Below, piece after piece: positions 7,749 through 15,103 of a stretch of DNA of 43,818 nucleotides; position 1 is the stretch's first letter; the number at the start of each line of letters is the position of its first letter. The stretch is from positions 1 through 43,818 of the forward strand of contig CALXGQ010000019.1 of NCBI GenBank assembly GCA_944387895.1, read 5' to 3'. Source of the DNA: an uncultured Clostridia bacterium (GTDB lineage: Bacteria; Bacillota; Clostridia; Oscillospirales; QAKW01). Under the pieces are notes generated by a model. The model was not told where the DNA came from and made no database searches. It was given only the letters and a program-made list of their open reading frames with translations. Both the position numbers and the translations under genes were made by a program.

Positions 7749-9776
7749 ATGATACCTGTAACGGCGCTGCCCGGCATCGGGAAGGCGCGCGCCGCCCTTT
7801 TGGAAAAATTAGGCGTTCGTTCGGCGGAGGAGCTGCTGGCGCTTTATCCCCGCCGGTATGAGGATCGGTCTTTGGTGATCCCCATCGCCGATTTTATGCT
7901 GCATCTGGGCGAGCCCGTCAGCATCGTCGCGGCGGTTTTGGAACCGCCGCGGCAGAGCCGTACCCGCGGCGGCCGGGAGATCACAACGGTGCGGATCGGC
8001 GACCGTACCGGGGAACTGACGGCGACTTTTTTCAATAACCCCTATATTCGGGAGAAGCTCCGGCCGGGGCGGGTGTTTCATTTTTACGGCCGGGCGAACC
8101 CCAAAATGCTGATGAATCTGGTAGCGCCGCAGGTCGAGGAGCTGCGCCCCGGCGCGGCGCCGGGCATTTATCCGGTCTATCCGCTGACCGCCGGGCTGAA
8201 TCAGCGCCAGCTCCGCCGCTGGATGAAGGCCGCCTATGAGCAGGCGGGGGAAAGCCTGGAGGATCCCCTCCCGGCCGGGCTGCGGGAAAAATACCATCTG
8301 GCCGGGCTGCAGGAGGCGGTGGCGGCGGTGCATTTCCCCGCCGACCGGCAGGCGGTCTTATGGGGGCGGCGCCGGCTGATCTTTGAAGAATTTTTATATT
8401 TTCAGTTGGGTCTCCAGCTTTTTTCCGGGCGGGAGAAGGCGGCCAACCAGTTTCCGGTGCAGCCGCCCGGCTCTGGGTTCTGCGCCCTTCAGCCCTTTAC
8501 GCCCACGCCCTCCCAGCGCCGGGCAGTCGGGGAGATCCTGGCGGATATGGGCGGCGGCTACGCCATGAACCGCCTGCTTCAGGGCGATGTGGGCAGCGGA
8601 AAAACCTATGTGGCGGGCGAGGCGGTCTACGGGGCGCTGGCGGCGGGGTATCAGGCGGCGATTATGGCGCCTACGGAGATTCTGGCGCGCCAGCATGCGG
8701 AATATTTTCGTCCGCTTTTTGAAAAGCTGGGCTTTGCCACCGGCCTGCTGACCGGCTCCATGACCGACCGGGAGAAGCGGGAGGTCTGCGCCGGGCTGGC
8801 GGAGGGTCGGCTGCGGCTGGTCGTGGGCACCCATGCGCTTTTGCAGAGCCGGGTGCAGTTTGAAAATCTGGGACTGGTGATCGCCGATGAGCAGCACCGC
8901 TTCGGCGTGCGGCAGCGTGCGGCGCTGGCCGCCAAGGGAAAAACGCCCCATGTGCTGGTCATGTCGGCAACGCCGATCCCCCGCACCATGGCGCTGATGG
9001 TGTGGGGCGATCTGGATCTTTCGGTGCTGGACGGCGTTCCCGCCGGCCGCAAGCAGACGATCACCCGCCTGATCGGCTCGGAAAAACGCGGGCTGCTTCG
9101 GGAATTTATGGAGCGCCAGATCGCCGGCGGCGGGCAGGTGTATATCGTCTGCCCGCTGGTGGAGGAAAGCGAAGAAACGGATCTGGAAAGCGCCGAGCGG
9201 CTGTTTGGCGCGCTGAAGGAGCGGTATGGCGCCCAGGCGGATCGGATTCACGGTAAAATGAAGCAGCAGCAAAAGGACGCGGCGATGGCGGGCTTTGTGG
9301 CGGGGCAGACGAAGATTCTGGTTTCCACCACGGTGATCGAGGTGGGGGTCAACGTACCGGCCGCCACGCTGATGATCATCGTCAATGCGGAGCGGTTCGG
9401 GCTTTCCCAGCTCCATCAGCTGCGGGGCCGGGTGGGGCGCGGAACGCGGCAGTCCTACTGCGTTCTGGTCAGCGATCTGCAAAAGGATAAGACCCGGGAA
9501 CGGCTGGAATATTTCTGCTCGACCACCGATGGCTTTGCCATTTCGGAAAAGGATCTGCAGCTGCGGGGGCCGGGGGATTTCTTCGGCAATCTGCAGCACG
9601 GTCTGCCGAAAATGAAAATTGCCGATATGGCCGAAGATATGGAGCTGCTGACCCTTTCCAATCGCTGCGCCAAGCGGATGCTGCAATACGATCCGGCGCT
9701 GAGCGCCGATTATAATCAGGGGATCCGGGAAAAGGTTTTTGCGCTGTTCCATGGGGAGGAAACCGCTTTCAATTGA
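7749..9776 (+). CDS. recG: ATP-dependent DNA helicase RecG
   Basis: The 675-residue protein has the RecG order: an N-terminal wedge/OB domain with LPGIGKARAALLEKLGV at the start and GRANPKM near 115, then a superfamily 2 helicase core. Walker A GDVGSGKT is near 278, DEQH (motif II) near 380, MSATPIPRT (motif III), and the motif VI stretch QLRGRVGRGTRQ. It remodels stalled replication forks and Holliday junctions. The start ATG 7749 (MIPVTALPG) follows AAGGGAAG and matches the family N-terminus; the 33 upstream codons are leader. Normal length and all motifs are intact. Confidence 0.97.
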   Translation: MIPVTALPGIGKARAALLEKLGVRSAEELLALYPRRYEDRSLVIPIADFMLHLGEPVSIVAAVLEPPRQSRTRGGREITTVRIGDRTGELTATFFNNPYIREKLRPGRVFHFYGRANPKMLMNLVAPQVEELRPGAAPGIYPVYPLTAGLNQRQLRRWMKAAYEQAGESLEDPLPAGLREKYHLAGLQEAVAAVHFPADRQAVLWGRRRLIFEEFLYFQLGLQLFSGREKAANQFPVQPPGSGFCALQPFTPTPSQRRAVGEILADMGGGYAMNRLLQGDVGSGKTYVAGEAVYGALAAGYQAAIMAPTEILARQHAEYFRPLFEKLGFATGLLTGSMTDREKREVCAGLAEGRLRLVVGTHALLQSRVQFENLGLVIADEQHRFGVRQRAALAAKGKTPHVLVMSATPIPRTMALMVWGDLDLSVLDGVPAGRKQTITRLIGSEKRGLLREFMERQIAGGGQVYIVCPLVEESEETDLESAERLFGALKERYGAQADRIHGKMKQQQKDAAMAGFVAGQTKILVSTTVIEVGVNVPAATLMIIVNAERFGLSQLHQLRGRVGRGTRQSYCVLVSDLQKDKTRERLEYFCSTTDGFAISEKDLQLRGPGDFFGNLQHGLPKMKIADMAEDMELLTLSNRCAKRMLQYDPALSADYNQGIREKVFALFHGEETAFN

Positions 9777-9787
9777 CAATTTTTACA

Positions 9788-9817
9788 TGAATTTTTCATT
9801 TCGTTTCGCTCAAAATA
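9788..9817 (+). promoter_or_regulatory. candidate sigma-G (forespore) promoter for SASP gene
   Basis: TGAATT (9788-9793), a 17-base spacer, then CAAAATA (9811-9817). This fits the published sigma-G pattern (-35 GNATR, -10 CATNNTA) moderately and sits at the expected distance before a gene known to be sigma-G dependent in Bacillus. Confidence 0.5.
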
Positions 9818-9876
9818 GATATTGTAAAGCAGAGCAGAAGCGCTGCTTTAGAAACCGAAAAGGAGGTGTAAACGAA

Positions 9877-10059
9877 ATGGACAATTCTACCAAGAGCAAT
9901 GCGAAAGCTGGTCTGGAGAAGATGAAGTTTGAGGTCGCCCGTGAAATCGGGGTAGACCTGAAGCAGGGCTATAACGGTGATTTGACTTCCGCTCAGGCCG
10001 GTCACATCGGCGGCCGGATGACCAAGAAGCTGGTCGAGAAGGCTGAGCAGAGCCTGTAA
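9877..10059 (+). CDS. small acid-soluble spore protein, alpha/beta type
   Basis: A 60-residue protein that coats and protects spore DNA. KFEVAREIGV contains the GPR protease recognition block (usually T/K-x-E-[IV]-A-x-E), and LTSAQAGHIGGRMTKKLVEKAE is the conserved C-terminal DNA-binding motif. The start ATG 9877 is set by AAAAGGAGGTG; the open frame upstream is not translated. A compact terminator follows. The neighbours are unrelated, as is usual for dispersed ssp genes. It shows that the organism can form endospores. Confidence 0.95.
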   Translation: MDNSTKSNAKAGLEKMKFEVAREIGVDLKQGYNGDLTSAQAGHIGGRMTKKLVEKAEQSL

Positions 10060-10079
10060 TAAGAGTAAGCCATATAAAA

Positions 10080-10102
10080 GCGGGCGCCCGACGGGCGCCC
10101 GC
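10080..10102 (+). terminator. terminator of SASP gene (possibly bidirectional)
   Basis: A 10-bp GC stem GCGGGCGCCC/GGGCGCCCGC with a 3-base loop, preceded by AAAA and followed by TTT, between convergent genes. Confidence 0.75.
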
Positions 10103-10104
10103 TT

Positions 10105-10641
10105 TCATACTTCATAGTAAACGACTTCAAAGAGGTAATCGCCCACCCCCAGCTGTTCCAGCAGCAGGATGCAGAGGAAGGGGAGGATCACCACCAGCGG
10201 CAGCCAGATCCACCAGTAGAACTTCTGGGGCCGGACGGTTTTTTTATAGTCCAGCTGCTCCTGAATGGAAAGGTCGGAAAAAAGCTCCGCCCGGATGGCG
10301 CGGATCTGAGGGTTCAGCCCCCGGTATCCCTCCAGCTCCTCCTGATAGGCGGTTTTCAGCTCATGCCGGAGGATTACGATGAAGAGGGCGCCCATGCCGG
10401 CCGCCAGCAGAAACGCCCATTGCCAGTAGGCTACGGTGAAGATGCAGAGATTCAGCAGCAGCGTCCATACCGTATTGCTGATCAGAGCGAGGGTCCCTCG
10501 CCGCATGGTGGTATTGTGTTTTTTAAAAAAATACTCCAAGATGCTGTAAAGCACCAGCAGGCCGATAACGGCCGGCAGAATCCGCCCGGCAGTCATGGGA
10601 TCCATCCAGGGCAAAACGGTATAGTTGATCGGTTGATCCAC
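10105..10641 (-). CDS. unrecognised membrane protein, four transmembrane segments
   Basis: About 178 residues with hydrophobic segments near 18-35, 50-70, 75-95 and 145-170, plus a charged cytosolic loop (HELKTAYQEELEGYRGLNPQIRAIRAELF) between the third and fourth. The layout resembles YcxB-like or other small 4-TM proteins, but I do not recognise a family. GTG 10641 is preferred to the GTG three codons upstream because GGAG lies 8 bases before it, whereas it would overlap the earlier one. It has its own promoter at 10751-10779. Confidence 0.75.
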   Translation of the reverse strand: MDQPINYTVLPWMDPMTAGRILPAVIGLLVLYSILEYFFKKHNTTMRRGTLALISNTVWTLLLNLCIFTVAYWQWAFLLAAGMGALFIVILRHELKTAYQEELEGYRGLNPQIRAIRAELFSDLSIQEQLDYKKTVRPQKFYWWIWLPLVVILPFLCILLLEQLGVGDYLFEVVYYEV

Positions 10642-10750
10642 GCGCTCCACTCCTAATAAACAGTTTGGACCCCCGCCTCCCCCTCCGCAGAACCAGTCGC
10701 CGGGGCGCGCCGCCCGGGGGAGAAGAAAGGGTCGTGCTTACGCTGCCCTC

Positions 10751-10779
10751 ATGATATCATTTTTGCGAAGGAAAAGCAA
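10751..10779 (-). promoter_or_regulatory. SigA-type promoter for the 4-TM protein gene
   Basis: On the minus strand: TTGCTT (10779-10774), a 17-base spacer, TATCAT (10756-10751). Confidence 0.6.
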
Positions 10780-10884
10780 CTGTTTCCAGACTGTTCATAA
10801 AATATTTACGGTTCAGCCGCTGAAAAACGGGGCATCAACTGATAAAATAATATGGTAAACATAGGGATAAAGGAGAAAAAAGCC

Positions 10885-11334
10885 ATGAAATACTGCAAAA
10901 ACTGCGGCCGGATGCTGGAAGAGGGCGCCGCCGGCTGCCCGGTCTGCGGCTGCCCGGCAGGGATGGGCGCGGCATACTGCGGCGCCTGCGGGGAAAAACA
11001 AATCGCCGGCTCCGCCTTCTGCGTCCATTGCGGAGCGCCCACCGGCGCAGTTCCGGCGCCCCGCAGAGCCCGCTCCCGCTATGCGGCGGCAGCTTTCGGC
11101 ATTGTGACGGGCGCCTATGGCGTCCATAGCTTTTACCTGGGCAACATCGGAATCGGGATTGCCCAGATCGCCATCACCCTTTTGGCGTATGGGCTGGTGA
11201 TCTTCGGGCTCCTTCCCGCCTTTGCCGGGCTGATGCTCAGCGGGCTATGGGGCTTCATCGACGGCGTTCGCATCCTGGTGGGCGATATCAAGACCGACGC
11301 CGCCGGACTTCCCCTGCGGCAATGGAACGAATAG
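10885..11334 (+). CDS. double zinc-ribbon protein with TM2 domain
   Basis: The 149-residue protein opens with two zinc ribbons: CKNCG/CPVCG and CGACG/CVHCG, eight cysteine/histidine-type ligands in the first 50 residues. After an Arg-rich linker it has a TM2 domain: two hydrophobic hairpins with YGVHSFYLGNIGIGIAQI and a final WGFIDGVRILVGDI, the family's G-x-D motif. TM2 proteins are small membrane proteins without a settled function. ATG 10885 is chosen for the AAAGGAG site 12 bases upstream. CTGAAA (10820-10825) and TAAAAT (10843-10848), 17 bases apart, could be its promoter. Confidence 0.88.
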   Translation: MKYCKNCGRMLEEGAAGCPVCGCPAGMGAAYCGACGEKQIAGSAFCVHCGAPTGAVPAPRRARSRYAAAAFGIVTGAYGVHSFYLGNIGIGIAQIAITLLAYGLVIFGLLPAFAGLMLSGLWGFIDGVRILVGDIKTDAAGLPLRQWNE

Positions 11335-11346
11335 CCGCCGGGTTTT

Positions 11347-11650
11347 CCGGGACGTAGGAGCGCCCTCCGGGAATTTGCAGCGAAGAAGCGCCCGCCGGGA
11401 CTTTGCGGCGGGAGGAGCGCTTTTCGGGAAAGGGAACCGGCGTCTGTTTTTGCGCTGTCAACAGGGTTCCTACGCCGCCGTGCCAAATCGCCCCCCGGAG
11501 AAAAGCGGCGCCAAACCGATTTTGGGAAGTTGCGGCGCAGAAGCGCTTGCCGGGACTTTGCAGCGGCAGCCCCCTCCCGGAATAAGATTTTTTGCGGCGT
11601 AGAACCGCCTTTCCGGAATAAGATTTTTTGCGGCGCCAAACCGCCGTCTA
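11347..11650. repeat. cluster of imperfect 28-38 bp GC-rich repeats in an intergenic gap
   Basis: The 384-base gap between two convergent genes is filled with variants of one unit, roughly CCGGGA-[A/C]TTTGC[A/G]GCG-x-AG-x-AGCGCC. Copies begin near 11347, 11368, 11396, 11549, 11577 and 11612. The last two share CCGGAATAAGATTTTTTGCG exactly. GCGGCGCCAAACCG also appears twice (11505, 11631). Spacing is irregular and no protein is encoded, so this is not CRISPR. It looks like a decaying tandem array. Confidence 0.65.
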
Positions 11651-11690
11651 TCAGAAAAGCAGACCGCCTGCGGGCGGTCTGCTTTTCTGA
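11651..11690. terminator. bidirectional terminator
   Basis: An 18-bp perfect stem TCAGAAAAGCAGACCGCC with its complement and a 4-base loop, lying just past the GDPD gene in its direction. Confidence 0.85.
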
Positions 11691-11718
11691 TTATGGATTG
11701 GTTCCGATAGAAGGAGGG

Positions 11719-12540
11719 TCAGGAGGTGATTTCAAAAATCGGGGTCGCATGATAGCGGGCGGCGATTTTTTCCCCTTCCGGCGAGCGGATGGTCCAGAAA
11801 AAGACCGGGGCGCGGAAGAGGAGGCGGCAGACCTGGAAGGAGAGGTTCTGGCGATCCAGATAGTTATAGGCGACGAAATGGGGGCGGGAGATCAGATGGA
11901 TCCAGAGGTTGCGCAGAATGAAGTCGACGGCGGGAGCGATCAGCGCCCCGCCCCGGCGGACATAGCCGGAGAGCTGGCCGCGCACCACCTGGGGAGCGTT
12001 GCGCCGGAACCAGAGCAACACCCGCGGCTCAAAGGATTCGATGCAGTAGGGGCCGGAGTATTTTTGCAGCGCCTGCCAGACCGCCCGGCTGAGGGCAGCC
12101 TGATTGCCGCCGGCCGTTTTCAGCTCGATCAGCAGCGGAACCCGCCCCGCCACCAGCGCAAAGACCTCTTCCAGCAGGAGAAGGCGCTCCTCCGTTCCCT
12201 CCAGGCAGAGGGAACGGAGCTGGCTCCAAGTGCTTTTTTCGATGGTGCGGTCCACGCCGCAGGTGCGCAGCAGAGAGGGATCGTGCTCCACCACCAGCCG
12301 GCCGTCCCGGCTCAGGCGAACGTCCAGCTCGATCCCAAAGCCCTGCTCCACCGCCAGCCGGAAGGCGGCGCCGGAGTTTTCCGGGACGCCGGCTGCGATA
12401 TTGTGGAGCCCGCGGTGGGCATAGCGGAATTGCCGGAGCGCCTTGAGCGCCGGAGGGCGGCGCAGGGCGGGGCGGATCAGCCAGAGCCAGAGCAGCACCG
12501 CGGCGGCAAAGAGTATCAGAACAATCCAATGCAGTTTCAT
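11719..12540 (-). CDS. glycerophosphodiester phosphodiesterase, membrane-anchored
   Basis: About 273 residues. One N-terminal membrane segment (about 4-23) is followed by a GDPD TIM-barrel: YAHRGL, PENS, ELDV and EHDPSL supply the catalytic His pair and the metal-binding Glu and Asp residues; LIELK and WTI continue the barrel. It hydrolyses glycerophosphodiesters from phospholipid or teichoic-acid turnover. The start MKLHWIVL at 12540 lies one base after the stop of the upstream transporter gene, so the two are co-transcribed and probably translationally coupled. The catalytic part is of normal length. Confidence 0.92.
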   Translation of the reverse strand: MKLHWIVLILFAAAVLLWLWLIRPALRRPPALKALRQFRYAHRGLHNIAAGVPENSGAAFRLAVEQGFGIELDVRLSRDGRLVVEHDPSLLRTCGVDRTIEKSTWSQLRSLCLEGTEERLLLLEEVFALVAGRVPLLIELKTAGGNQAALSRAVWQALQKYSGPYCIESFEPRVLLWFRRNAPQVVRGQLSGYVRRGGALIAPAVDFILRNLWIHLISRPHFVAYNYLDRQNLSFQVCRLLFRAPVFFWTIRSPEGEKIAARYHATPIFEITS

Positions 12541-12541
12541 A

Positions 12542-13813
12542 TCAATCCTCGATATCAAAAGATTCCAAAACGCCGGCCGGCGCGCCGGGGCGGTTATCTC
12601 CATGGCGGACAAAGAGCATGGAGAGAAAGGCAAGAGCGGAGAAAACCAGCGCATAGGGGAACATGACCCGATAGCCCCAGGGCAGGTAGGCAAAGAGATA
12701 GCCGGAGAGAATGGGGGTGAAGATCTGGGCGGTCATGGAGAAGGCGTAGTACAGCCCGGTATATTTTCCCACGTCGCCGCTTTTGCTCATCTCCACCACC
12801 ATGGGATAGGAGTTGACGTTGATGGCCGCCCAGCCGATTCCGATGACGCCCATGATGAGATAGGCGACGATGCTGTAGCCGGGCAGGAGAAAGCCGGTAA
12901 AGAAGGCCAGCGCCAGCAGGGCCACGCCGCCGAGGATCACCTTTTTACGGCCGATCCGGGCAGAGATGACGCCAACGGGGATATAGCTGGCCGTTGCCAC
13001 CAGCATGGCGATGATCATCATGGTGGAGCCGACGCTCTGACTTTTGCCCCAAACGTCCTGAACATAGCGGGAATAGGCGGTTTCCACCGCGTTATAGGCC
13101 ATGAACCAGAGAAAGACGGAGAGCAGGATCAGGAACAGGCTTTTTTTGACCGGCCCGGGCATGGGCTCTTTCCCGGCGGGAGCAGACTTTTCCGCCGGTT
13201 CCGGCTCCATTTCCGCCGCCAGCCGGCGCTCGGGGATGGTCAGCCCCAGAACGATGGCGCAAAAGACCATAAAGGCGGCCACAAGGGCATAAACGGGGAG
13301 ATAGTTGCCCATATCGTCGCTGCGGACGAAGAGGGCGATGATCAGATAGGTCAGGATCCCGCCCAGGGCGCCCATCAGGTTGATCACGGCGTTGCCCTTG
13401 CTGCGCAGGGGCTTGGGAGTAACGTCCGGCATCAGCGCCACCGCTGGAGAGCGGTAGGAGCTCATCACGATCAGCAGCACTGCCAGAATGCCGATAAAAG
13501 CCGGGAAGCTGCCGGCGTTTCCGGCAAGGGGGATCAGAATCATCAGCGCCGCAGCCAGAAAGGAGCCGATCAGGATATAGGGCTTGCGCCTGCCGAAGCG
13601 GGAGCGGGTGCGGTCGGAGAGGGCGCCGAAGAGCGGCAGTAAAAAGACCGCCAGCACGTTGTCCGCCGCCATCACATAGCCGCTGATGTCGTCGGTGATC
13701 CCGTAGGTGTTTTTGAGATACAGGGGGACGGCGTTGTTGTAGAGCTGCCAGAAGGCGGAGATGGACATAAACGCCAGCCCGATCAGAACAGTTCGTTTAT
13801 AGTTTAACTTCAT
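12542..13813 (-). CDS. MFS transporter, SLC45/sugar-cation symporter-like
   Basis: The 423-residue protein has twelve hydrophobic segments. The MFS loop 2-3 motif is present as GALSDRTRSRFGRRKPYI, as in SLC45 and GPH-type disaccharide symporters, and PDVTPKPLRSKGNAV matches the 4-5 loop of that group. It probably takes up a sugar or glycoside, but the substrate cannot be read. The ATG at 13813 has AAAGGAG nearby. A terminator hairpin lies between it and the upstream dehydrogenase gene with no space for a separate promoter behind it, so expression may depend on read-through. Confidence 0.85.
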   Translation of the reverse strand: MKLNYKRTVLIGLAFMSISAFWQLYNNAVPLYLKNTYGITDDISGYVMAADNVLAVFLLPLFGALSDRTRSRFGRRKPYILIGSFLAAALMILIPLAGNAGSFPAFIGILAVLLIVMSSYRSPAVALMPDVTPKPLRSKGNAVINLMGALGGILTYLIIALFVRSDDMGNYLPVYALVAAFMVFCAIVLGLTIPERRLAAEMEPEPAEKSAPAGKEPMPGPVKKSLFLILLSVFLWFMAYNAVETAYSRYVQDVWGKSQSVGSTMMIIAMLVATASYIPVGVISARIGRKKVILGGVALLALAFFTGFLLPGYSIVAYLIMGVIGIGWAAINVNSYPMVVEMSKSGDVGKYTGLYYAFSMTAQIFTPILSGYLFAYLPWGYRVMFPYALVFSALAFLSMLFVRHGDNRPGAPAGVLESFDIED

Positions 13814-13830
13814 AAAGTCTCCTTTTTTAC

Positions 13831-13859
13831 AAAATGCCCCGGCGCTGCCGGGGCATTTT
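13831..13859 (-). terminator. terminator/attenuator hairpin between fucO-like and MFS genes
   Basis: A perfect 13-bp stem AAAATGCCCCGGC with its complement and a 3-base loop. On the minus strand ATTTTGTAAAAAAGG follows. Confidence 0.8.
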
Positions 13860-13868
13860 TTATCAGAT

Positions 13869-15017
13869 TCAGATCAAAGACTTATAAAGGGCTTTGATCT
13901 CTTCCACGCTGGTATCGCGCGGGTTGCCGGGTCTGCAGGCGTCGGCGTAAGCGGATTCGGCCAGAAAGTCCAGATCCTCTTCCTTCACGATGTCCTTGAG
14001 ATCGGCGGGGATCCCCACGTCGGCGGAAAGCTTCTTCACAGCGTCGATGGCCGCCTTGCGGTATTCTTCAACGCTCATTTTTTCCGTGCCCTCCACGCCC
14101 ATGGCGGCGGCGATATACTTATATTTATCGCCGGTATTGGGGGCGTTGTATTCCATAACGGTGGGGAGAATGATGGCGTTGGCAACGCCGTGGGGCGTAT
14201 CATAGACCGCGCCCAGGGGATGCGCCATGCTGTGGACGATTCCAAGCCCGACGTTGGAAAAGCCCATGCCGGCGATATACTGCCCCAGCGCCATACCCTC
14301 GCGGCCTTCGGGGGTGTTATCCACCGCGCCCCGCAGGGACTTGGAGATGATTTCGATGGCCTTGAGATGGAACATATCGGTCATTTCCCATGCGGCCTTG
14401 GTGGTGAAGCCCTCGATGGCGTGGGTCAGGGCGTCCATCCCGGTGGAGGCGGTAAGACCCCGGGGCATACTGCTCATCATCTCGGGATCCACGATGGCGA
14501 TATCGGGGATATCATTGACGTCCACGCAGACGAACTTGCGGTTTTTCTCCACGTCGGTGATCACGTAGTTGATGGTGACCTCCGCGGCGGTGCCGGCGGT
14601 GGTGGGAACGGCAATGGTAAAGACGCACTTATTCTTGGTGGGCGCAACTCCTTCCAGAGAGCGGACGTCGGCAAACTCGGGATTGTTTACGATGATGCCG
14701 ATGGCCTTGGCGGTATCCATGGAGGAGCCGCCGCCGATGGTCACGATGCAGTCTGCGCCGCTCTGCTGAAAGGCGCGGACGCCGTCCTGCACGTTTTCAA
14801 TGGTCGGATTGGGCTTGATGTCGGAGAAAAGGGTGTAGGGGATGGCGGCCTGGTTCAGCACCGCCAGCACCTTATCGGTGACGCCGAACTTTACCAGATC
14901 GCTGTCGGAGCAGACAAAAGCCTTCTGAAAGCCCTTGGCCTTGAGCAGGCTGCCGATCTCCTGGATGGCTCCTGCGCCGTGGTAGGAAACGCCGTTTAAA
15001 ACAATTCTGTTGGACAT
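13869..15017 (-). CDS. fucO: iron-containing alcohol dehydrogenase, lactaldehyde reductase FucO-like
   Basis: At 382 residues it has the same length as E. coli FucO and, from memory of that sequence, shares long identical blocks: NNPEFADVRSLEG, VPTTAGTAAEVTINYVITD, KFVCVD, GQYIAGMGFSNVGLG. The NAD site GGGSSMDTAKA is intact, as are the iron ligands Asp (near 196, GMDALTHAIEG) and three His (GIVHSMAHPLGAVYDTPHG). It reduces L- or D-lactaldehyde to 1,2-propanediol in anaerobic deoxy-sugar fermentation. Neither fucose genes nor a propanediol shell lies nearby, so a broader alcohol/aldehyde role is possible. AGGAGG precedes ATG 15017. Confidence 0.9.
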   Translation of the reverse strand: MSNRIVLNGVSYHGAGAIQEIGSLLKAKGFQKAFVCSDSDLVKFGVTDKVLAVLNQAAIPYTLFSDIKPNPTIENVQDGVRAFQQSGADCIVTIGGGSSMDTAKAIGIIVNNPEFADVRSLEGVAPTKNKCVFTIAVPTTAGTAAEVTINYVITDVEKNRKFVCVDVNDIPDIAIVDPEMMSSMPRGLTASTGMDALTHAIEGFTTKAAWEMTDMFHLKAIEIISKSLRGAVDNTPEGREGMALGQYIAGMGFSNVGLGIVHSMAHPLGAVYDTPHGVANAIILPTVMEYNAPNTGDKYKYIAAAMGVEGTEKMSVEEYRKAAIDAVKKLSADVGIPADLKDIVKEEDLDFLAESAYADACRPGNPRDTSVEEIKALYKSLI

Positions 15018-15037
15018 GATGAAATCCTCCTAATATT

Positions 15038-15086
15038 ATAAAATATGAACTGCTTTTATTGTAAACATATTTTATAAGGAAGTCAA
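15038..15086 (-). promoter_or_regulatory. promoter with 10-bp inverted-repeat operator upstream of fucO
   Basis: On the minus strand: TTGACT (15086-15081), a 17-base spacer, TACAAT (15063-15058). A perfect inverted repeat ATAAAATATG (15038-15047) / CATATTTTAT (15066-15075) brackets the -10 and the start region with an 18-base centre. Confidence 0.6.
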
Positions 15087-15103
15087 CGGAAAGAGGATTT
15101 TTT

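Noticed and set aside
11347..11650. CRISPR array
   Set aside because: Repeats are imperfect and unevenly spaced, have no unique equal-length spacers, and no cas gene is near.
12443..13642. Long plus-strand frame opposite the MFS gene
   Set aside because: Low-complexity His/Gly/Asp/Gln-rich translation typical of antisense to membrane proteins; the minus frame is a clear transporter.
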